A DNA stretch of 64,000 nucleotides from Nectonema munidae. Lineage: Eukaryota; Nematomorpha; Nectonematoida; Nectonematidae. The position numbers and the translations under genes are program-made. The stretch is from contig JAUIRK010000343.1 in NCBI GenBank assembly GCA_030549495.1, forward strand, positions 210,096-274,095. The letters run 5' to 3'. A model generated the notes under the pieces. The model did not search any database. It saw only the letters and a list, made by a program, of their open reading frames with translations, and was not told the origin of the DNA. Numbering within the stretch: the stretch's first letter is position 1; the number at the start of each line of letters is the position of its first letter. Positions 24,701 through 39,700 of this stretch are shown here, in pieces.

Positions 24701-27700
24701 CAATAATTCCTACCTAATGTTGGAATGTGTGCTCTGTGGATACGTCTACTTTTCTCTGCTACTTCACACTTGTATACTATTTTTACTTGTTTTAGTTTCC
24801 TCTTCGTTCAATAGTAGTAGTGGTACCACAAGTAGAAAGCCTTCTTTCCAAGAAAATGAAATTGCAATCCAAAACGATGCCACGTTCCTCTCTATCACCG
24901 ACACAAATCAACGAAAGAAAAATAATTTTAGGTTTGCTTTCCGCCATTCTTATTTTCCTCTCATAATCCTTCATACCTTTTGCGAAATAGAAGGTGGTTC
25001 ACAAATCCTGTTAAGAAAAACTGCAAATCTGGAACTGAAATATCGAAACCTTCTCTCAGCGTAGAAACTGAGGGTTCCACTTCCAGATCTGTCGAGTTAT
25101 ATCGTAAGATTAAGGTGCGCACAATCTCTATTTATAAAAGCTTGTCTCAATATTCACTCCTCTTTTCTCCTTAGAAAATGGCGAGTTTCAATACAGATAA
25201 TCAAGAAACTGCTTCATCCAAGTTTTGTGAAAATAAAGTATACGATTGTTTCGCTTTATACTCTTTCAAGAAATAATTTCATATTTTCTTTGCTCTATAG
25301 CCATCAAGTGATGTTGTGAATAATGGTGATGTTTTGACTAATCCAACTACAGAGAATAATATCAACGAGCAAGAGACCAAAATAACTCTGAACATCGATA
25401 CCGATGACTTCAAAAATGAAGAATTGAATTCCTCAGATCTACCCAAACCTATGAAAGAACTTGGGAATACTTTTTCCAACGCGAAAAACGTCTATTCAGC
25501 GTCCACAGTAATGCATAAGGGTTGAGAATCCCATATCTGAGATTTTAGAATTCTACATAATTACATTTTATAGAAAGAAATATGTCATAACTTTTTTTGA
25601 CTAAAATCTAATGGTAGCGAAAGCTTATTCCTGTTCTTTGCAAAATGTATTTTTCGCAATTTTCAAATTATCACGAGATATATGATGTGAATTTTATAGC
25701 GTTCAAATTCTTATCAAAAATTGTATCAATTTTAGAACTATTAACTTTTTCATCCACAAGCTCTGTGGCCAAAGGAATTGTGATAAAGGGTTCTCAACTT
25801 GTAGATTCTTCCTATTTGTCTTTTTTTCATTTTCTTTTTTGTGCTGTAGGAAGTAGAATTCCTTGATACTCCACTCAATAATTTGTCAACCTCTTCATCT
25901 CTTCACGCTTCAGATAAAGTTAGCATCTCTGAGTTTCAAAATCTAGATGCCGTTGAAGACGAAAGTGTGGTTTCTGAGGAGCAGCCTCCCAACGTAAAAT
26001 GTTCCGAGGATGTGGCTGAAGACGCTCATAAAAGGGAATTAGAAGGAGCCTTTCAGAAGCGCAAGTACATTCTCATGGAAGTTGTCGAGACTGAGGAAGA
26101 ATATGTAAAGGATTTAGGGCAGATTGTCAACGGTTATATCGCCATCGTCAAGGGAAACGAACTACCTCCGCCAAACAATGGCCAGGTATCCTTCAATATT
26201 TGCATCCCGGATTCACTGAAAGAACGAGAAAAAATTATATGGGGAAACATCGAGCAAATTTATGAATGGCATCGAGAGTAAAATTTTTCTTATTTATTTA
26301 AACCGCAAAACCATCTTGTTCACATTTTTAGCACTTTTCTAAAAGAGATAAGATGTTGTTTGCAAGATCCCGAAAGATTGGGACTTATTTTTACAAGATA
26401 TGTAAGTCTTTCTTTTTGGATACAGATCATATAACACGATTAAAAATAAATGCTATCTATTGAAATTGATTTTGTAAACATGAAAAAGAGAAAAACTCTA
26501 TTGCTACTGGTAACTTACGTTAGTCTTACTCTCTTGTATTTTTTATTTCAGGAAAGACGTTTTCACATGTACGTTGTTTATTGTCAGAATAAACCAAAAT
26601 CTGAATTCATCGTCTCAGAATACATTGATAATTGCTTTGAGGTAAACAGTATTTAGCATTTTGATGTTAAATCGATTGAACTAAATGTTTTTATTCTATT
26701 TCACTCTTTTCCTCATTGAAATAGGAAATACGACAGTACCTGGGACATAAATTAAATTTGGCGGATATGCTAATTAAACCTGTTCAGAGAATTATGAAAT
26801 ACCAGTTATTGTTGAAAGATTTCTTAAAGTATACGAAAAAAGCTGAATTACCTCAGATTTCCTTAGAAAGAGCTGTTAACGTCATGTCAATTGTACCCAA
26901 AGCTGCCAATAATATGATGAAATTTGGACGCTTACAAGGATGGGAGGTATCTTTACTATTAATCTTAAAATCTCAAACTAAGTTCTTTTTTTGTATATTA
27001 GTTAAAAACCTCGGTGCAACGAAGTTGAAGGGGGTTACTACAAAACGAGTTTCCCTATAGCCGTGGAGTAAAATTATAGAACTACAATTTTGTTTTTTAC
27101 TTAGTTTTATTATCTTTCAATAAGTTAATGCTAATATGGGGTCATTCATTGCAAATGACGACAACTAATTTTTGTTCTCTTTCTACCCCTGCTCCTCTCT
27201 CTTCAAATTTTTAACCCCATCTCTCCTCCTTGCTTTGGTTGACGTCATTTATGAGCAATCCCTAATACTAAAAAATACAACAAAACATTGTGCCTCGTCA
27301 TAAAATTATCGCATTTGACGTATCCGATATCTCCAAACTTTAATCACGTGCAATGAAAAATGCAATTCTTGAAACATATTAAAATGCAAATTTATTAAAA
27401 TTATTCTAATGTTGACACATTGGTGGAACACTTATTTGTAACATGCTTATTTTCTTTACAATCTTCACATGTTATATAAATCTAATTCTTTTGAATCCAG
27501 TAATCAGTAAGCAGACAGAAAAGAAATTTCGTTCATCATTACCCTTTGTATTCTCTCATATAAATCATGAACCAAGATGCTACTTTTGTACTTGAATCTC
27601 AATGAATTTTAACGTTATTACAAGTATATTTATATTTTTAGATTCAAGCAAGCATTCCTTTTCTATTTTCATCGTTTTTTAATCTTGACGCAAACTTTTA

Positions 27701-30700
27701 TTTCAACAACTAGGTGCTAAAAATGTCAAGTTTAACTGAATTTCCTATGTAATAAATCTATAACTGCCAAAAATTTTGACATCCACGTAGACATCTGCAT
27801 CCTCCTTGACGATGTGTATTCTCATCAGTGATGCCAATTTGGAGATGAACTTGCCAAATTTATCCACTTCATTTTTCTTTTAGCGACAGATTTTTTATTT
27901 ATTCGTATATATTATCAAAGTGGTTTTTAGTTTTGTTGGCATATATAAAAATATAATATAGAAAATGCAAGTTAAAAGGATTAATTTTTGGCATTAATGA
28001 GGCGTGTGTACAAGTTCTTGGATTCGATTTAGGATCAAGACTTCTTTGCTCGTAGTTCGACTCAAACATTGCATTACGACTTGGTGATGAAAACACTCAC
28101 TCAGAATATTTTAACAAAAACGGATTTTCAATGGAAAAAACTTAATACAGTTAAATCGCAGGAAAAACACACACTTTATAATTTTTGACAAAGGTAATTT
28201 AAGCATTTTAATGATAACCCTTTTCAAGATTTTGTAAACTTTATCTAAAGTGTTTTGTTTACAATATTTAAATACAGACGCTTGTTCAGTCAACTGAATA
28301 TCATTAAAACTAAACTAAGAAATCTAAAAATTATATTCCTTATATTATTATGTGGTTTGAAAAATAGCAGTAAATATTGGAAAGGGCCTTCTGAGGTTAT
28401 TACAAAAATTCGGTATTTATAAATCTACATCTAGTGGAATTTTTGAAGATTCTTTGAAATTCTTATATTAAATTAATAAAAATATTTGTAATTTTATGTA
28501 CTTTTTAGCGGCATTTTTATTTAAAACTAGCTCTACTTTTATTTTTGAGAGTTGGCAACACTGAATTTCTCATATCCTCATTCCCCAATCTAAATTTTTT
28601 TTAATTTCATTTAATTCCTGTAATAAAAAAATAGTGGAAATGTTAATAATAATAATAAATGAAGTAATTGAGCTTTACTTTTAAATTTTGTCGATTTTCA
28701 TTTCTAAATATCTCTTAAAATTGGGCGACTTTTTATTTACTTGCCTTAATTCCAACAAAAAATTAAAATACCAAATTTGTTGATTAATATGAAGATGCCG
28801 ATTTTATTACTTATTGCTTACTCATTAATATCAATTCTCTTCAAACGTTTCAATGTGGTTTTTTAGGCTAAACCGGCCACACTCGGAAAGCTATTGCTAC
28901 AAGATGGCATCTCACTCTGTCAGAATTGTCCGCCATCAGCTTTCAAACCTAAAGACTTTCAGGTGTTTGTTTTCGAGCAAATCGTTATATTTAGCGAACC
29001 ACAAGGAGGAAAAAAAGATAACTTCAGTATTCCAGTGTTTGTGTATAAAGACAGTGTAAAGGTAAGCAAGTAGCATTGTCTTAGTGCTTTTGTTTCTAGC
29101 GATTTGTTTTGTAGGTTAACAAATTATGCCTGAAAGAGAGTGTTGAAGGAGATGAGTTGAAGTTTATACTGACGAATAAGCAGCCTGACAAAGCAGAAGT
29201 CAATTTTACGCTTAAGGCAACCACTGCTGAAATGAAAACCATATGGGTCAATCAAATTCGCTCTATCCTTGATATGCAGCACAACTTTTTAAAAGCACTT
29301 CAAAGTCCCATTTCATACCAGAAAGATCTTTCAACGGTTAGTCTTGCTTTTCCTATAAACGATAACAGCACAAATTTTGTTCTATCAATTTTCAGCATAC
29401 TTCGCTTAACCCTTTAAAACATGTCTCGCCAACCAATGGTCCATGGTCCACGAAAAATCTTAAAATGTGCTATCCTTTTTCTAAACTTCTTGTCTTTACC
29501 CAACCCAACTTATTTTAAGTTTCGAATATAATCTTCACCCAAAACAAAGAGTTAGTTGTTTTTATTTAACCCATTTGTATTAATCTTTCATGCACAATGA
29601 ATCACAAGTGGCGCGCAAACCAAAAATACTCTACTTTTAAGTTATTAAATTCATTCAAAATTAAATCAGGTGTTTATTTTTTCCAAAACCAATGCCTTGA
29701 AAGTGTAAAGCACATTTTTTTGACAGTTCATATTTTATTGAAGGGTCGGAAAGATTTCTAAATATAAAATTAGTGCGCCTTTAGTTACACATGGATGTCT
29801 GTTTAAAAGACCTACTAAATAGACTTATATTTCTGATTAAGGACATTTTTGTTATAAACATGTTGATAAAGTTTATAAAATTTATTTTTTCCCTTACGCT
29901 AGATATGTAACAATTTTTCATTTATTTGAAAAAGGTATCTGTCCTCAAATGGGCTCATAATGCAAGGGAAGGCTTGATGAAATTGTTCTGGTCGATTTTA
30001 GATCGTGATATCCTTATATTTGTAAAGTTGTGCAAGATCATTTTTGCATTGCATATGATACGGATAAAAAATAGACCACAATCACACACCATAACACCTC
30101 ATATAGTTTCCTTTTCTTATATAAAGTTTAGTGTTTTCATAATTTTACCCGTTGACATTTATTTTTAGGATCTGACAAATATTTTGAATGTAGGTAAACA
30201 TTCGCCATCACCAAATTCATCCTCTCCCTCTAAAATGAACAAAAAGTATTTAAGCAATATATTTAATAAAACCAAAGTTACAAACCCAAAAGAGCCTATA
30301 AATGACGAAGATGGGTCGAATAGCAAGGCATTCATCAGGTAAAATTACATTAATTCGTCCTTACTCCTTTTGTCTTGAATAGCCGTTTAGCTACGTTTTC
30401 CTTGAGTTTTATGGAGCCAAAGTAAAAAAAATTTTTTTTTAAGATCTTCTTTTCCTCCTTCCTACAAAAAGAAGAAGAACAGTCTCAAATTTCATACTGG
30501 AATATCTCACACAGATCTTTCAACTTCCACAAATACTCTTGACATTGTTGATAAAGTATGTTTACATCCTCTCTTCTATATTAAAAAGCATGAATCTTCC
30601 TTTATGCGAACATTTTAGCCTGATACTAAAATAATTTTATGTTTGTTAATGTTTTTGCTCAATTCGTAAGATTTTTAGTCTCAAGGGGTTGTATTGTGGT

Positions 30701-33700
30701 TTTTAAATTATGTTGTTATCTAATTAGTATATGTATTAAATGAAATTGCTAAGAATAAGAGTTTCTTGGCATTCTCAACATGTATGCTCAATTATTTTAT
30801 ACTTTATCCATATTTCTATCACAATTTTGAATTCTTATTCATTATGTCGTTTATTTTTTTTCGTAGTTAACAAGCAAATGATACACACAAGTGTTTGATA
30901 CTTTGATGTTATTGCTAATGCATAGCTTAGATTCAATGATTATGTATAATCAGTAATTGAGGACAGATTATTAGTTGACAAGCATTAATCATTTATCAAA
31001 ATGAGTGAAGTATCTATCTTGATAGAATTAAATGGAGAATTCTTGTCAAAAACGTCTATGTTTAATATAGGCAAGTTTATAGGTTCTCAAATGGATTCAC
31101 CATATTCAAGAGTTTTTATAGATAAACTTCCAGGTGAATTTTACATTTGGCTTCTTTAACACAATGATAAAACTTATTAAAAGTTTCACATTTGTATTTT
31201 TAATCTGAAAAGCATATTTCTTGTCAACCATATGCTATGAAAACACAAGAAATTTCCCATACCTCTTTATACTTGGTAAAAGTAAACAATTAGTGCAAAA
31301 ATTGCTATAGAATTTTACAATTTGCCACTTTTATTAAAAAGTCTCTAAAAACATAGATTGTAAGGACTCTCCACCCAAGATTTTTTAATTGAGCATGTCA
31401 ATCTCCTGAGTATATAACTTCTTTAAGTTATTATAATTTTCCATTACCTCTTTTACACATTTATAATTTAAACTGGAACTTTTTAGTATCTTCATTAATG
31501 TAGAAATCGAAAATGTGCTTCCAAAATACGACGTTGGGAACCAGTAAATGTGATGGTTTAACAACACCATTTTTTATAGGGGTCGCCTCTTGTAATCTAA
31601 ATTTGCAACTCCTGTTTTAGCCGACCAGTGTTTCACTTTTGTATCAAGCTGTAATCATTTCAATCTAAAGGCAGGCATTGTCATCATTTTCATTGAGAAT
31701 ATTTTTTTATTTTCAAATAACCTTTTAGACAAGGGTCCATCAAAGGATCGATAAATTGACTCCTTCTTTTCAAGCATATCTTTGAAGCTTTTTGATTAGA
31801 AATAGGGACAATGCTGTAACTAATTTGATCTACTGACACGTAGAACACTTTTTTACTTGTACTTTTAAATCTCCGTTTATGATTTTCTACAGTACTAGTA
31901 AAATATGAAAAATTTTTATTATTATATTTTTACACTTAAAAATTAGACATCTGATATTTTGTCTATTCTTTGAAGGCAAAAAATGTGAGTTGTGTTGGTT
32001 GATAATGGCAAAAGATTCTATGACATGCGTAGGTCGAGGGGTAATCAATAGCCTATTTCCCTGTTTTAGCCTTAGTTTCACTGACTAAATTAAAAAATTT
32101 AACAAAACGTGCTTAGTAAACACAGTCCAGAAACGAATAAACATTACGAAGTAAAGGGGCTTATTTGGAGTCTAGAGGTGGCTTGAGTGTACTAGAGAGT
32201 TTCGATTCAAAGCAACAATCAACATAAAATTGTCACATTTTTTAATTTGAAGCCGTCATTCTGCTCGCTCCCCTATCAACAAGAAATTATTCATAGCCTC
32301 GTAACAGGAGCGTACTACATCTAAGTCTTAAAATAAGAAATCTTTCTTAGTACTAGTTTGTAATGATTTTAAATAGATCAGGGTTTAAATCAGGCCAATC
32401 TTTACACTGCTCATCATTATAAATATGATACCGTTTTATCAATTATAAAAGTAATCACTTATATTGCGGGTATGCGTATGTTTCTACATTTTACAAAAAG
32501 AATTAAATCTATCAAAGTCTTATTTTAAAATTATATTTTAATAGCTGTTATTTAAAGTTATGTTTTAGTGATGGTGGTCAGTTTGAGTAAAAACAGATAT
32601 GTTCGTTTTAAACACTTTGCGGTTTAAGTAACTAAGTTGAAAGGCAACGCCGTATTGGAAATGTGTTACAACAACAATTCATGCACATCGTATGCAGGCC
32701 ATTTTTATTACTTGGAATAAACTTTTCAACGCACACGTTTTAAAGAGAATATTTTACACTAAGTGAATTTTAATATTAAAAACTACTAAATATGCTTCAC
32801 AAAAAACAATTTGTATGTCAGTGTGTGAACAATTCTTTGTATTGTGCGTAAAAATGGAATAAAATCCTCTTTAATATTTGTATCTACTGAGAGAATGTTT
32901 TTTTTATTTTATGGAATTTATTCACTAAGATTAATCGATCACGAATATTCTTTTGAAGTTCTTTATTATTTAGCGTTTGCTTTGAAGTGAGAGATAAGAG
33001 TGGAAATGAAAGATGTGTGTTAACTCTCTGAGAAATTCATTCAATAAGTCAATTTTTTCCAAAAAAATACAAGTCTAAAAAATAGAAATTTTTATGCCAA
33101 AAATATAGTATCCTGCTCATCACTAATATATATATTATAGAGTAAATCTTCCTGCGAACACCTTTATTCCGCATATACCCAATTAAGAAATCTTCAATTC
33201 ATTTCTTCAGTAAAGACATTTCTCTAATGAGGACATCAATGCTAGTGCAGCATGTCCGTATTATAAAAGAGTCAAAATATGAAAGACAGATTGGAGATAG
33301 ACCATTACAGTTTAAAGGTTGAAGATGAACCATCGTAGTATACAGGTGTATAGGTAATAACGTGTGTAGCATCGATATCAAATCTTACATCTAGCAAAAT
33401 ATGAACAGAAAGTTGAACATTGTCTCCCTAGGGCCTAGTCATTTGTACGTAGAATAGAAACCTATACAGGTTGGAGATGAATCAGGTTCGAGACGACACT
33501 CAAGTTGTCTACCCGCGTTCAACCGTACAGGTTATAAGATATTATATTAACAGAAATATATTTTTAATTTTGAATTCAATCCCTTTACATTGAAGCTCTT
33601 GCAGCCCCTTCTCTTATGGAAATTTTGGCCGACGCCACCAATGAATGTGCAAAATAATGTTTGTTCAGCATTTTTTGATAACTAGAATTTAAACGCAACT

Positions 33701-36700
33701 GTTACACATGTCAAAGCCAAGGTAGCATTGCGTAATAGGAAAGTTGATTGACAGTATTTCCAACGTGTCCCGGTTTCAGCATCCTTGCACATAATGTCTT
33801 GAAAATTTGAATCCAATATGACACCTTCTTTGCTTATAGTTATATACAAGCGTGCAATCCAACTGCTTATATAAATATAAATCAATATCGCCAAATTATT
33901 AGTAGTAGTACCCATACTATTTTTATGTGTATCTCTTATTTTAGGAATCCGTCAGTAAAATGTCTGTGTTTCCATGTTTCTGTTACTTCGACAAAACTCT
34001 TTCCCAATCCTTCTCCCCTGTTTTGTTTCATTTTAAGTTTAAAAATTTGCCTTCAGAAGTGACAAAGTTAAAAGATCAACTATCCACGGCGTCACGCTTT
34101 TCTATTGATTCTCTTTCACCCAAAAGAAACAATGAGAATCGTGTTAAGTTCACTGTTATAATGGTTGATCAACACGCGATCGATCTTCAGATAATCGAGT
34201 TTTCAAAGAGTGGAAGCTATCGATTAAAATGCGAAAGCCCACCCCTACACTCTGATCCTTTTCATCTCTTGATAATAGGTACTTAGTGATTCTCCTCTTT
34301 TTTGCAGAAATTCATCACTCACGAGTCTTCTATTTCAGACGAAATTTTTGCCCCAGAAAAACCCCAAATTACCGAGAATTCTCATTTAGGAGTCAAAGTT
34401 ACTTGGCAAGTCACTTCCAAAATTAGCCATTACCCCTTCTTCAATTTCTCAGCTGAAATTCAGTTTGAAGGTAAGGAATGCCAACATTTCATTATCTTGT
34501 ATTATCTTATTTTATTCCTAGACGAAGAAGATGAATGGCACCTTTTTTCTCCTTACATTTTGAACAGTGAACTTTGTATTGAGCCTCAACAACTCGTTTC
34601 ACTTCGCAAATCCCACAAGCAAGATTGCGAGTTTTCTATTCGCTTTCGCGTGAACCTGCAAACCGTTTTCGGGTGTAGTAAATTTAGCGAACCTTCCGAA
34701 CTTTTTACATTTGACCCAAGTCCGCAAAGCTTTCACTATTCCAGACCTGATCCAAAGATTTGGTTATCCAATTTCGACGAGATCTTTGACGTTATGGAAA
34801 CCTACAAAGAGTAAGTAATTGATTTCACAAGTTCATAAAAGTTGATCATCCAATTATAATCAGCATCTGATGCATCACTGTTATCAGCTAACACAATTTG
34901 TTCGATACAATTTTTTTATAATTTAAAATTCTTGTGCGTAAATTACGTGAAGCTATTTTAAATTTATGTTTTATAGAGTATTAAAAAATTATACTTTAAA
35001 CTAAAAATTATTTTATTGATTATAAATACAAATATTTTTATTTTATTGTAATATATTGTATTCTTCTTTACCTTATTCTTTTTATTGAAAAATTTTCACT
35101 TTTGCCTATAGGGACAAATATGTCCCGGTCCCCTTGTAAATATATATTTTTTATATTTAAACTAAAACAGCGTTCGTTATAATTTAAATATATACACTTA
35201 AATATTTATTTTTTTATAATGCATTCTTAATTTTGCCGTTTCTGTCTTGATTCTACAAAAAGATTTCAATTTCCCATTTTTAACATAAAAAACAGCCTAA
35301 AGCAAAAAAATAATAGTAAATAACTTGTTTTCAAAAACGTATTTTTAATTATGAATGTCTTATTGATTGAATTTTGCACATATATAAAATTATATGTAAA
35401 TATAAATGAAATTAATTTCAGATAAAACTCGTGGTACATATATGTCCCGCCGGCGTTAAAGGGTTAGCGAGTTCAAAGCTAGGAATTTGGGTGTGTTCAC
35501 GATATTTATGGCAAACTGGAAAAGTTAGGGTGTTATATTTCAAAAAGTCAAATGAGCGTAGTATTAATAAATATTAATGGGAGAAAAGAATCGATTTGGA
35601 TTTTTGAATTGAAATGCATGTTGTTTATATTCGGAGAATGTTTTTGAATTTAAAATTCTTTCTTTTATAAGCACGTTGCAAGGATAGATGTATTTATCGT
35701 TCATTTCATTCAAAGATATTTGTTTTGATAATTTAATTGAATTTGTTTTATGACCATTTAAGTGCCTCAAAAAATATAATAATGAGAAAAAAAATCTCCT
35801 GGATTTAAGCGTAATAAGGAAACGTGGCTTTTAAAGAGTTAAATAGTTTTTATGTTTTGAAAGGTCATTCGGTAATTTCGATCTTATAATAAAGTTTTGT
35901 TGCGTTAGAAAACATATTATCACGAGTATTATTTCCTTATATATTCGTCTTATATTATTCGAGTTTATTTACTTCTATCTTTTAATAGGACTCGTTTTAG
36001 TCACATCAAAGTGGTGCAGCAAAAGACGAATGGCTGCAAGTACTACGCTAAAATAATTGCGCGCAATTTACGTGGTCTGCAGTCCGTAGCCAAAGAGTAT
36101 AAAGTTCTGCGTCGCGTCCAGCTAAGCGATGCCGTAATTGGAACTTTCGGTGCCTACCTAACTCCTAGTCACGCTATCCTGATACTGGAAAAGTTTATTT
36201 GTCTATAACTTACACCAAACTTGCTCTCTCATTCGTGCTTATTTTTTAGATGTAATAGTGTGTCCTTAATGCAACATTTGAAAGGTAGAAAGAGTTACAG
36301 TGAAAGCTATATCTGGGATATCCTCTACCATTTAATGAAGGCGTTGAATTTCCTTCACTCAATCAACATTTCTTACTTCGACCTTCACGTAAGTGCTCGC
36401 TTCTAACTTGCTCTTTCACCAACTTGTCATCGCATTATTCCTTAATCTTATCTTAGCCGGATAACATCATCGTGGTTGAAGCTAATGACGATTCTTTTTC
36501 AAGCAATGGCGCTTCTTTTATCTCTCGTTTAAAGCTCTCTTCCTTCACGTACAGTTATTCCTTTCTCTCGTCCATAGATAAATCCTCGATTTCACAATTT
36601 TTGCCTAAAAACCTGGTATTTCTTCCCTCTATCCTACACGCGAAGTTCTTCGCTCCCGAACTTATCATAAATTCCTTCTTCCATTACGACGACCCCTTCT

Positions 36701-39700
36701 TTCATTCATCCTCTAATTGTAAAGTTGAAGTTTGGAGCATGGGAATATTTTTCTATATGTTCTTGACAGAAGCTAGTTCCTATCCATTCAACATTGACTC
36801 TTCACTTGACAAAAATGCGGTAAATACTATAAAAAATATATATGGCTTTCATTCTTTAATACCATGTCTTCGAATCCAGCAGTCAAACTTATCTGTCTAT
36901 CAATCTCGCCTTATTGATTTTCTGATTCTATTTCACAGTGCTAAGTTTGTTTTGCAAAAACTAGTGGGTACGGACGCGATAGAGCTGGAAATTAATAATT
37001 TTTCTCTTAGACTTCCACCACCAAGTGTGTACGGACGCGACAGAGCTGAAAATTAATAATTTTTCTCTTAGACTTCCACCACCAAGTGTGTACGGACGCG
37101 ACAGAGCTGGAAATTAATAATTTTTTTTCTTAGACTTCCACCACCATTTTTATAAGATTTCATTTTTTTACTTTTAGTGCAAAAGTTGTTTTCTTTATCA
37201 TAAAAGTATATCGGATCGTTATCCTCATGGTCTAGCTCATTCTGTAAAAATACCTCATACGCAATTTTTTTCAGAAACAATACCTCATCCATGCAATAAA
37301 AATTCTCGGTTGATGAATTTTATTTTCCTCCAAAAGGGAAACCATTTCCTTTAAATTCATTTTATATTGAATAATTACATCTAAATTTCAAATTTGAATG
37401 GAAATACAAAGATAGGACAAAAACAAACACACTTACAGGCCAGAAGTCGGTATAATAGAAGCCATGACTTAAAATTTGTCAAGGGTAGGTAGGTTGTCGA
37501 TACATCTGAATCAAGGTTTCCCAACCAATTTACTGTACCTATTACTAAAACTATTTTCATGTCTGATATTTAATGTGGAACCCGAGGCGTATACAGGAGG
37601 GGGGGGGGGGAGGAATAAATTCTAATAAAAATCCTAACAAAAGGTCATTAACTCTGATGTTCAAAGGAATTTTTAAGAGATCCTTTTGATCGAGGTAAAC
37701 TTAAAAAAAGATTGTTTTTGTTTCCGAAATTTTTGAAAATAAAAAATGTAACAAAAAACAGAAGAAAAAATTTGTGGAAAAGTTACTCTGTTAGAAATAT
37801 TTTTAATATCTTATAAGTGTGTTAGACATAGAAACAAAACAAATTTTTTTATGAAAGGATGAATGATATGTGTTGTGTAGGTTTATTGGTTATATTATAT
37901 GATTAGTTAAAAATGGAAGAATTTGAGAAGGATAATGTGATATATGTGTGTTTATCATGAGATGTCGTTTTCATTGATATAATGGGTCTTTTCTTCATGA
38001 GAATTTTCGATCGGATTGAAGGTAGAGTATAAAAAAATTAAAGTGTGTTGTGTGTAAAAGAATTTTTAAATATGTTATAATCATTTGTGATAAAATAATT
38101 TGCTCAAAACGAAAATTTTATTCATTTTTCAGTTTTAATTTAATGTTATTGTGAGTATTAGGTTTTATTTAAGATTAGTTGAGAAATGAGAAAAATTTAA
38201 AGAAGGATATGATAATATATGTGTGGTTTTCATGAGATGTGTTTTTACTTGATATAATGTAGGATATCTTATGATTATTTTGTTGGATATTGAAGGAGAA
38301 TATAAAAAAATTAAAGTGTGTTGTGTGTGTAAGAGATTTTTTAAATATGTTCATAATCATTTGTGTATAAATATTTTGCTCAAATAAAAACTTTATTTAT
38401 TTTTCATTTTTATCTGTGTGTATTATCTCCTCATGATCTCTTCAAGTGTTTCTTCTTTAACACTATATTCTTCTTCTGAAAGTTTTCTTTCTTCATCTGA
38501 GGAGTCAGATATTTTGAAAGTTTAGATTTTTTTGTAGAGGTTTATCAATGGGTCCTTTTTCTAGAATGTTGGAAGACCTGGAACTTTTAATATTAGAGAT
38601 ATGTGGAAATATGGTCTAAAGGAGTTAAATCTTTAGTTGTCCTTTGAAAATTTTTCATTTTTTATGTTGAAAAATATCCATATTTATGTGTAAATTAAAG
38701 ATGGATGGGATATGTGAGTAAATTTAATTTTAAATAGTTTTAGTCACAGTTGATAATTAACTATTTTGTTTTAAATTTTGTGAAATGTTTTTTTTGTTTC
38801 TAATCGGTTGGTAACTATGAAAAATTTATTTTAAACAAATTTTTTTAAATTTTTAATTTCTTTTAAAATTTAGTCTAAATTCTCGGATATTTTTAATTTT
38901 TTGTTAGTACACTTGGATTAAAATTTTTTGTATGTATTTTGGTAGAAAATTTAAATAAATTATCTTTATTTGTATAAAATATAAAATTTATATTATTTTA
39001 TGATGAAAAGATGACTCTCGAGAAAAGTATTTATTTAAAAATATTGTTCGTAATTTTATTATCTTTTTGTGTTTTAGAAATATGCCTGAAACTTTAAAGA
39101 CTAAATTTTGTTTTGAAAAGTTCAGTATTGTGATATATCTTATTTTGATGTTTACTACACATTGGACAGGAAAAATAAAAATTAGATGTAAAATACTTTT
39201 CTCAAAGATGGAGGATTTTAAAAGTTCTATAAATCGAGATATGTTTTTTCTTATCCATCGTTTTATACGTTTGACAAAAAAAGTGAAAGAAATAGGAAGA
39301 TAAATTGGGAGAATAAGAAATTAAGAATTTTTATAAAATATTCAGAGGTATATATGAAGATTGTAACTGTTGATGAAAGTTGATAAAATTTAGAGGAAGA
39401 ACGGTTTAAATCTATGATCGATCCAAGCAGTTGATAAAATTACCATGAATGAGAAGAATTATTATTGTCAAACCGAAATTTATGTCCCTGGTCTCCTAGA
39501 TAAAACTTATTTTTTTTGAAGAAATTGAAAAAGATGTGAAGTTGTGAGTTGAAAAGGTTGATATTCATGGACAGGTTCTTTACTCTCATGAACTTTGAAA
39601 TGGGAAGAACAAAACCTACATTGTGTGAAGAGTAATGTTTATACTTATTTTAGACCAGATCATCTAAAAGTCTCTTACAAGATTGTGAGAGTAAATTCCT

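Noticed and set aside
31001-31158. Short open frame [14 protein letters not shown], possible nested gene or alternative exon
   Set aside because: Its donor would leave phase 1, which does not fit the next Trio-like exon, and the 52-codon frame resembles nothing known.
34308-34338. 29-bp intron ending at the AG at 34307
   Set aside because: It would shift the frame. The AG at 34338 gives a 60-bp intron, keeps phase and matches the size of neighbouring introns.
35112-35466. Complete piggyBac MITE in intron 16
   Set aside because: A GGGACAxATATGTCCC palindrome and a TTAAAGGGTTA right side are present, but no matching left end at a TTAA was found.
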